Origin: Rhynchopus sp. YZ270_cl-10
Lineage: Eukaryota; Euglenozoa; Diplonemea; Diplonemida; Diplonemidae
Direction of reading: 5' to 3'
Assembly: GCA_964035575.1 (NCBI GenBank)
Contig: OZ037845.1
Coordinates: 1,550,001-1,614,000, forward strand
DNA: 64,000 nucleotides
Shown here: one piece after another, positions 60,722 through 64,000 of the stretch
How the letters are laid out: every line of letters begins with the position of its first letter
Position numbering within the stretch: position 1 is the first letter of the stretch
Made by a program: the position numbers and the translations under genes
Notes under the pieces: generated by a model
What the model was told of the DNA's origin: nothing
What the model saw: the letters and a program-made list of their open reading frames with translations, nothing else
The model's database searches: none

Positions 60722-63700
60722 ATGATTGTGATATCGATGCTCGCTCTTGCGGGGTGTCCCACTACAGACTGGGAGCAGGGTATCCTTGACTCACACAACA
60801 CATGGCGTGCAGCAACATCGCCACCTGCAAAGGACATGGTCCGCATCAGGTGGGACACGAACATCCAAGCCAACATGGCTGCACACCTGAGCACCTGCGA
60901 CAGTCAGTGGCCACACTCCGACCAGAATACACAACGCAAAGATGTTGGTGGGTACGAGTGGCTTGGTGAGAACCTGGCGTACTGTGCTGGCACTGGTTGT
61001 GATGCAAAGCTGGCCAGCGGCACTCCTGGGTACATCGGGAAGGGGTGGTGGGACGAGAAGGATGACTACAACTACGCCACAGACACGTCGAGCGGCATCA
61101 CGTCGCACTACACACAGATGGCATCCTCGAACATCTATGCAATGGGATGTGTGGCACAGAAGTGTGCTGGTCCTGGTCCTTACAACTGGCAGGGAGAATG
61201 GTGGTGGTTCGGCTGTCAGTACGGTGAGCGTGGTCGTGGGTACTGGTCTGGCACGAAGCCTTTCGATGAGGGGACAGGTGGTTTGATTGAGCCTGACGCC
61301 ACTGTGTTCACAAAGAACCCTGGTCTCTGCCAGACTGCTCCCGGCTCACCTGCTGTGACACCCACAACTGCTCCTGCGACAGCCTCACCCGTTGTTGTCA
61401 CCTCAGCACCAGCAGGTGCACCTGGTGGAGGCACACCACCTGCTGGTGGAGGTGGCAGCACGTGCCCTTTGACCGACTGGGAACAGGGTATCCTTGACTC
61501 GCACAACACATGGCGTGCAGCAACATCGCCACCTGCAAAGGACATGGTCCGCATCAGGTGGGACACGAACATCCAAGCCAACATGGCTGCACACCTGCGC
61601 ACCTGCGACAGTCAGTGGCCACACTCCGACCAGAATACACAGCGCAAAGATGTTGGTGGGTACGAGTGGCTTGGTGAGAACCTGGCGTACTGTGCTGGCA
61701 CTGGTTGTGATGCAAAGCTGGCCAGCGGCACTCCTGGGTACATCGGGAAGGGATGGTGGGACGAGAAGGATGACTACAACTACGCCACAGACACGTCGAG
61801 CGGCATCACGTCGCACTACACACAGATGGCATCCTCGAACATCTACGCAATGGGATGTGTGGCACAGAAGTGTTCTGGTCCTGGTCCTTACAACTGGCAG
61901 GGAGAGTGGTGGTGGTTTGGCTGTCAGTACGGTGAGCGTGGTCGTGGGTACTGGTCTGGCACGAAGCCTTTCGATGAGGGGACAGGTGGTTTGATTGAGC
62001 CTGACGCCACTGTGTTCACAAAGAACCCTGGTCTGTGCAAGGATGGCGGCTCACCTGCTGTGACACCCACAACTGCTCCTGCGACAGCCTCACCCGTTGT
62101 TGTCACCTCAGCACCAGCAGGTGCGCCTGGTGGAGGCACACCACCTGCTGGTGGAGGTGGCAGCACGTGCCCTTTGACAGACTGGGAACAGGGTATCCTT
62201 GACTCACACAACACATGGCGTGCAGCAACATCGCCACCTGCAAAGGACATGGTCCGCATCAGGTGGGACACGAACATCCAAGCCAACATGGCTGCACACC
62301 TGAGCACCTGCGACAGTCAGTGGCCACACTCCGACCAGAATACACAGCGCAAAGATGTTGGTGGGTACGAGTGGCTTGGTGAGAACCTGGCGTACTGTGC
62401 TGGCACTGGTTGTGCTGCAAAGCTGGCCAGCGGCACTCCTGGGTACATCGGGAAGGGGTGGTGGGACGAGAAGGATGACTACAACTACGCCACAGACACG
62501 TCGAGCGGCATCACATCGCACTACACACAGATGGCATCCTCGAACATCTACGCAATGGGATGTGTGGCACAGAAGTGTGCTGGTCCTGGTCCTTACAACT
62601 GGCAGGGAGAGTGGTGGTGGTTTGGCTGTCAGTACGGTGAGCGTGGTCGTGGGTACTGGTCTGGCACGAAGCCTTTCGATGAGGGGACAGGTGGTCTGAT
62701 TGAGCCTGACGCCACTGTGTTCACAAAGAACCCTGGTCTGTGCAAGGATGCCAGCACTGCCGTGACCACTGCACCTGCTGTTGTCACACCGACGACAGCA
62801 CCAACAACTACGGCACCTGACACAACAGCACCTGTGACCACCGCACCTACTGCGGCTGTTGTTACCTCTGCCCCTGGTGTCGTCGCACAGACGAATGCAC
62901 CTGCTCTTGCGACAGCCTCACCCGTTGTTGTCACCTCAGCACCAGCAGGTGCGCCTGGTGGAGGCACACCACCTGCTGGTGGAGGTGGCAGCACGTGCCC
63001 TTTGACAGACTGGGAGCAGGGTATCCTTGACTCACACAACACATGGCGTGCAGCAACATCGCCACCTGCAAAGGACATGGTCCGCATCAGGTGGGACACG
63101 AACATACAAGCAAACATGGCTGCACACCTGCGCACCTGCGACAGTCAGTGGCCACACTCCGACCAGAATACACAGCGCAAAGACGTTGGTGGGTACGAGT
63201 GGCTTGGTGAGAACCTGGCGTACTGTGCTGGCACTGGTTGTGCTGCAAAGCTGGCCAGCGGTACTCCTGGGTACATCGGGAAGGGATGGTGGGACGAGAA
63301 GGATGACTACAACTACGCCACAGACACGTCGAGCGGCATCACATCGCACTACACACAGATGGCGTCTTCGAACATCTATGCAATGGGATGTGTGGCACAG
63401 AAGTGTGCTGGTCCTGGTCCTTACAACTGGCAGGGAGAATGGTGGTGGTTTGGCTGTCAGTACGGTGAGCGTGGTCGTGGGTACTGGTCTGGCACGAAGC
63501 CTTTCGATGAGGGGACAGGTGGTCTGATTGAGCCTGACGCCACTGTGTTCACAAAGAACCCTGGTCTGTGCAAGGATGCCAGCACTGCCGTGACCACTGC
63601 ACCTGCTGTTGTCACACCGACGACAGCACCAACAACTACGGCACCTGACACAACAGCACCTGTGACCACCGCACCTACTGCGGCTGTTGTTACCTCTGCC

Positions 63701-64000
63701 CCTGGTGTCGTCGCACAGACGAATGCACCTGCGACGGTGATGCCTGCTACGGACACTCCAGTTACCACTGCACCTACTGTGACAGCTGCACCTGTACCTT
63801 CTGTGTCACCTGAAACTTCTGTACCCGTGACTGCAGCACAAACTACTGCGCCTGTTACTATGGCTCCCAAGACGACTGCTCCTGTTACCCTAACCCCTGA
63901 GACTGTGGCACCTGTGACGATTGCACCTGTTTCTGTTGTCACAGCAACACCTGTTACTTCTGCACCAGTTCTAGTTTCCTCCCTACCTGCGACTTCTCCA
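60722..64000 (+). CDS. Four-CAP-domain mucin-like protein (3' end beyond window)
   Basis: Open from ATG 60722 to the window end (1093 codons, no stop seen). Same leader peptide as the upstream paralogue, then four CAP domains starting at about residues 16, 252, 487 and 763, all with SHNTWR, GENLAYC, SHYTQMASS and YNWQGEWWWFGC intact. Domain 3 is followed by a 60-residue Thr/Pro/Ala segment (DASTAVTTAPAVVTPTTAP...) that is repeated after domain 4, where it extends into a long mucin-like stalk expected to be heavily O-glycosylated. By analogy with the paralogue a transmembrane helix probably follows outside the window. Confidence 0.9.
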   Translation, partial: MIVISMLALAGCPTTDWEQGILDSHNTWRAATSPPAKDMVRIRWDTNIQANMAAHLSTCDSQWPHSDQNTQRKDVGGYEWLGENLAYCAGTGCDAKLASGTPGYIGKGWWDEKDDYNYATDTSSGITSHYTQMASSNIYAMGCVAQKCAGPGPYNWQGEWWWFGCQYGERGRGYWSGTKPFDEGTGGLIEPDATVFTKNPGLCQTAPGSPAVTPTTAPATASPVVVTSAPAGAPGGGTPPAGGGGSTCPLTDWEQGILDSHNTWRAATSPPAKDMVRIRWDTNIQANMAAHLRTCDSQWPHSDQNTQRKDVGGYEWLGENLAYCAGTGCDAKLASGTPGYIGKGWWDEKDDYNYATDTSSGITSHYTQMASSNIYAMGCVAQKCSGPGPYNWQGEWWWFGCQYGERGRGYWSGTKPFDEGTGGLIEPDATVFTKNPGLCKDGGSPAVTPTTAPATASPVVVTSAPAGAPGGGTPPAGGGGSTCPLTDWEQGILDSHNTWRAATSPPAKDMVRIRWDTNIQANMAAHLSTCDSQWPHSDQNTQRKDVGGYEWLGENLAYCAGTGCAAKLASGTPGYIGKGWWDEKDDYNYATDTSSGITSHYTQMASSNIYAMGCVAQKCAGPGPYNWQGEWWWFGCQYGERGRGYWSGTKPFDEGTGGLIEPDATVFTKNPGLCKDASTAVTTAPAVVTPTTAPTTTAPDTTAPVTTAPTAAVVTSAPGVVAQTNAPALATASPVVVTSAPAGAPGGGTPPAGGGGSTCPLTDWEQGILDSHNTWRAATSPPAKDMVRIRWDTNIQANMAAHLRTCDSQWPHSDQNTQRKDVGGYEWLGENLAYCAGTGCAAKLASGTPGYIGKGWWDEKDDYNYATDTSSGITSHYTQMASSNIYAMGCVAQKCAGPGPYNWQGEWWWFGCQYGERGRGYWSGTKPFDEGTGGLIEPDATVFTKNPGLCKDASTAVTTAPAVVTPTTAPTTTAPDTTAPVTTAPTAAVVTSAPGVVAQTNAPATVMPATDTPVTTAPTVTAAPVPSVSPETSVPVTAAQTTAPVTMAPKTTAPVTLTPETVAPVTIAPVSVVTATPVTSAPVLVSSLPATSP

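Overview
The window reads as nuclear DNA of a unicellular eukaryote. Compact GC-rich coding islands sit in AT-rich, homopolymer-rich, repeat-laden spacers. Genes carry few short introns (mostly 46-280 nt) with a very uniform GTATG...(C/T)AG boundary. Nearly every gene has a pyrimidine tract and AG acceptor a few to about 70 nt before its ATG, and all 18 genes I can support lie on the + strand. One-way gene order plus an acceptor before every ATG is what spliced-leader trans-splicing in Euglenozoa would give. Together with genome-wide repeats and a pectinacetylesterase family, a marine diplonemid-type protist is my best guess; no rRNA, SL RNA or other decisive marker is present, so this is an inference.

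Layout: 0-6.3 kb holds a coiled-coil protein gene and a lipin-type phosphatidate phosphatase gene. 6.3-13.9 kb is a gene-free repeat field containing a 1.6 kb inverted-repeat element with two satellite arrays and a 1.2 kb near-perfect foldback palindrome. 13.9-20.5 kb has a GST-fold/eEF1B-gamma-like protein, an LRRC51-like leucine-rich-repeat protein, a WD40-like protein and an EF-hand protein. 20.5-23.5 kb is transposon-rich. 23.6-30.0 kb has a multi-zinc-finger protein, a METTL5-type rRNA methyltransferase, a small LRR protein and a FYVE/SH3_15 protein. 31.5-37.9 kb is a tandem segmental duplication bearing two secreted pacifastin-like repeat proteins. 38.9-41.9 kb is a five-exon type II membrane glycosyltransferase whose last intron contains a satellite-bearing transposable element. 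42-47.1 kb is another repeat field. 47.2-51.1 kb encodes a large EF-hand/proline-rich/RRM-like protein. 51.6-56.3 kb is a tandem pair of secreted pectinacetylesterase/Notum-like hydrolases. 56.9-64.0 kb is a pair of multi-CAP-domain (SCP/TAPS) surface or secreted proteins, the second running off the window.

The left half is mostly housekeeping or structural (lipid synthesis, rRNA modification, membrane traffic, probable cytoskeleton). The right half is a cluster of three secreted/surface families, each present as a recent tandem pair, suggesting an amplified extracellular gene set. The most unusual structural signal is a group of elements with TGGTG...CACCA termini and 5-bp target duplications. 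Two of them share an unusual architecture: short tandem 11-mers in the same orientation near both ends and a 7-, 8- or 9-mer satellite inside. I found no tRNA, rRNA, CRISPR or viral element.
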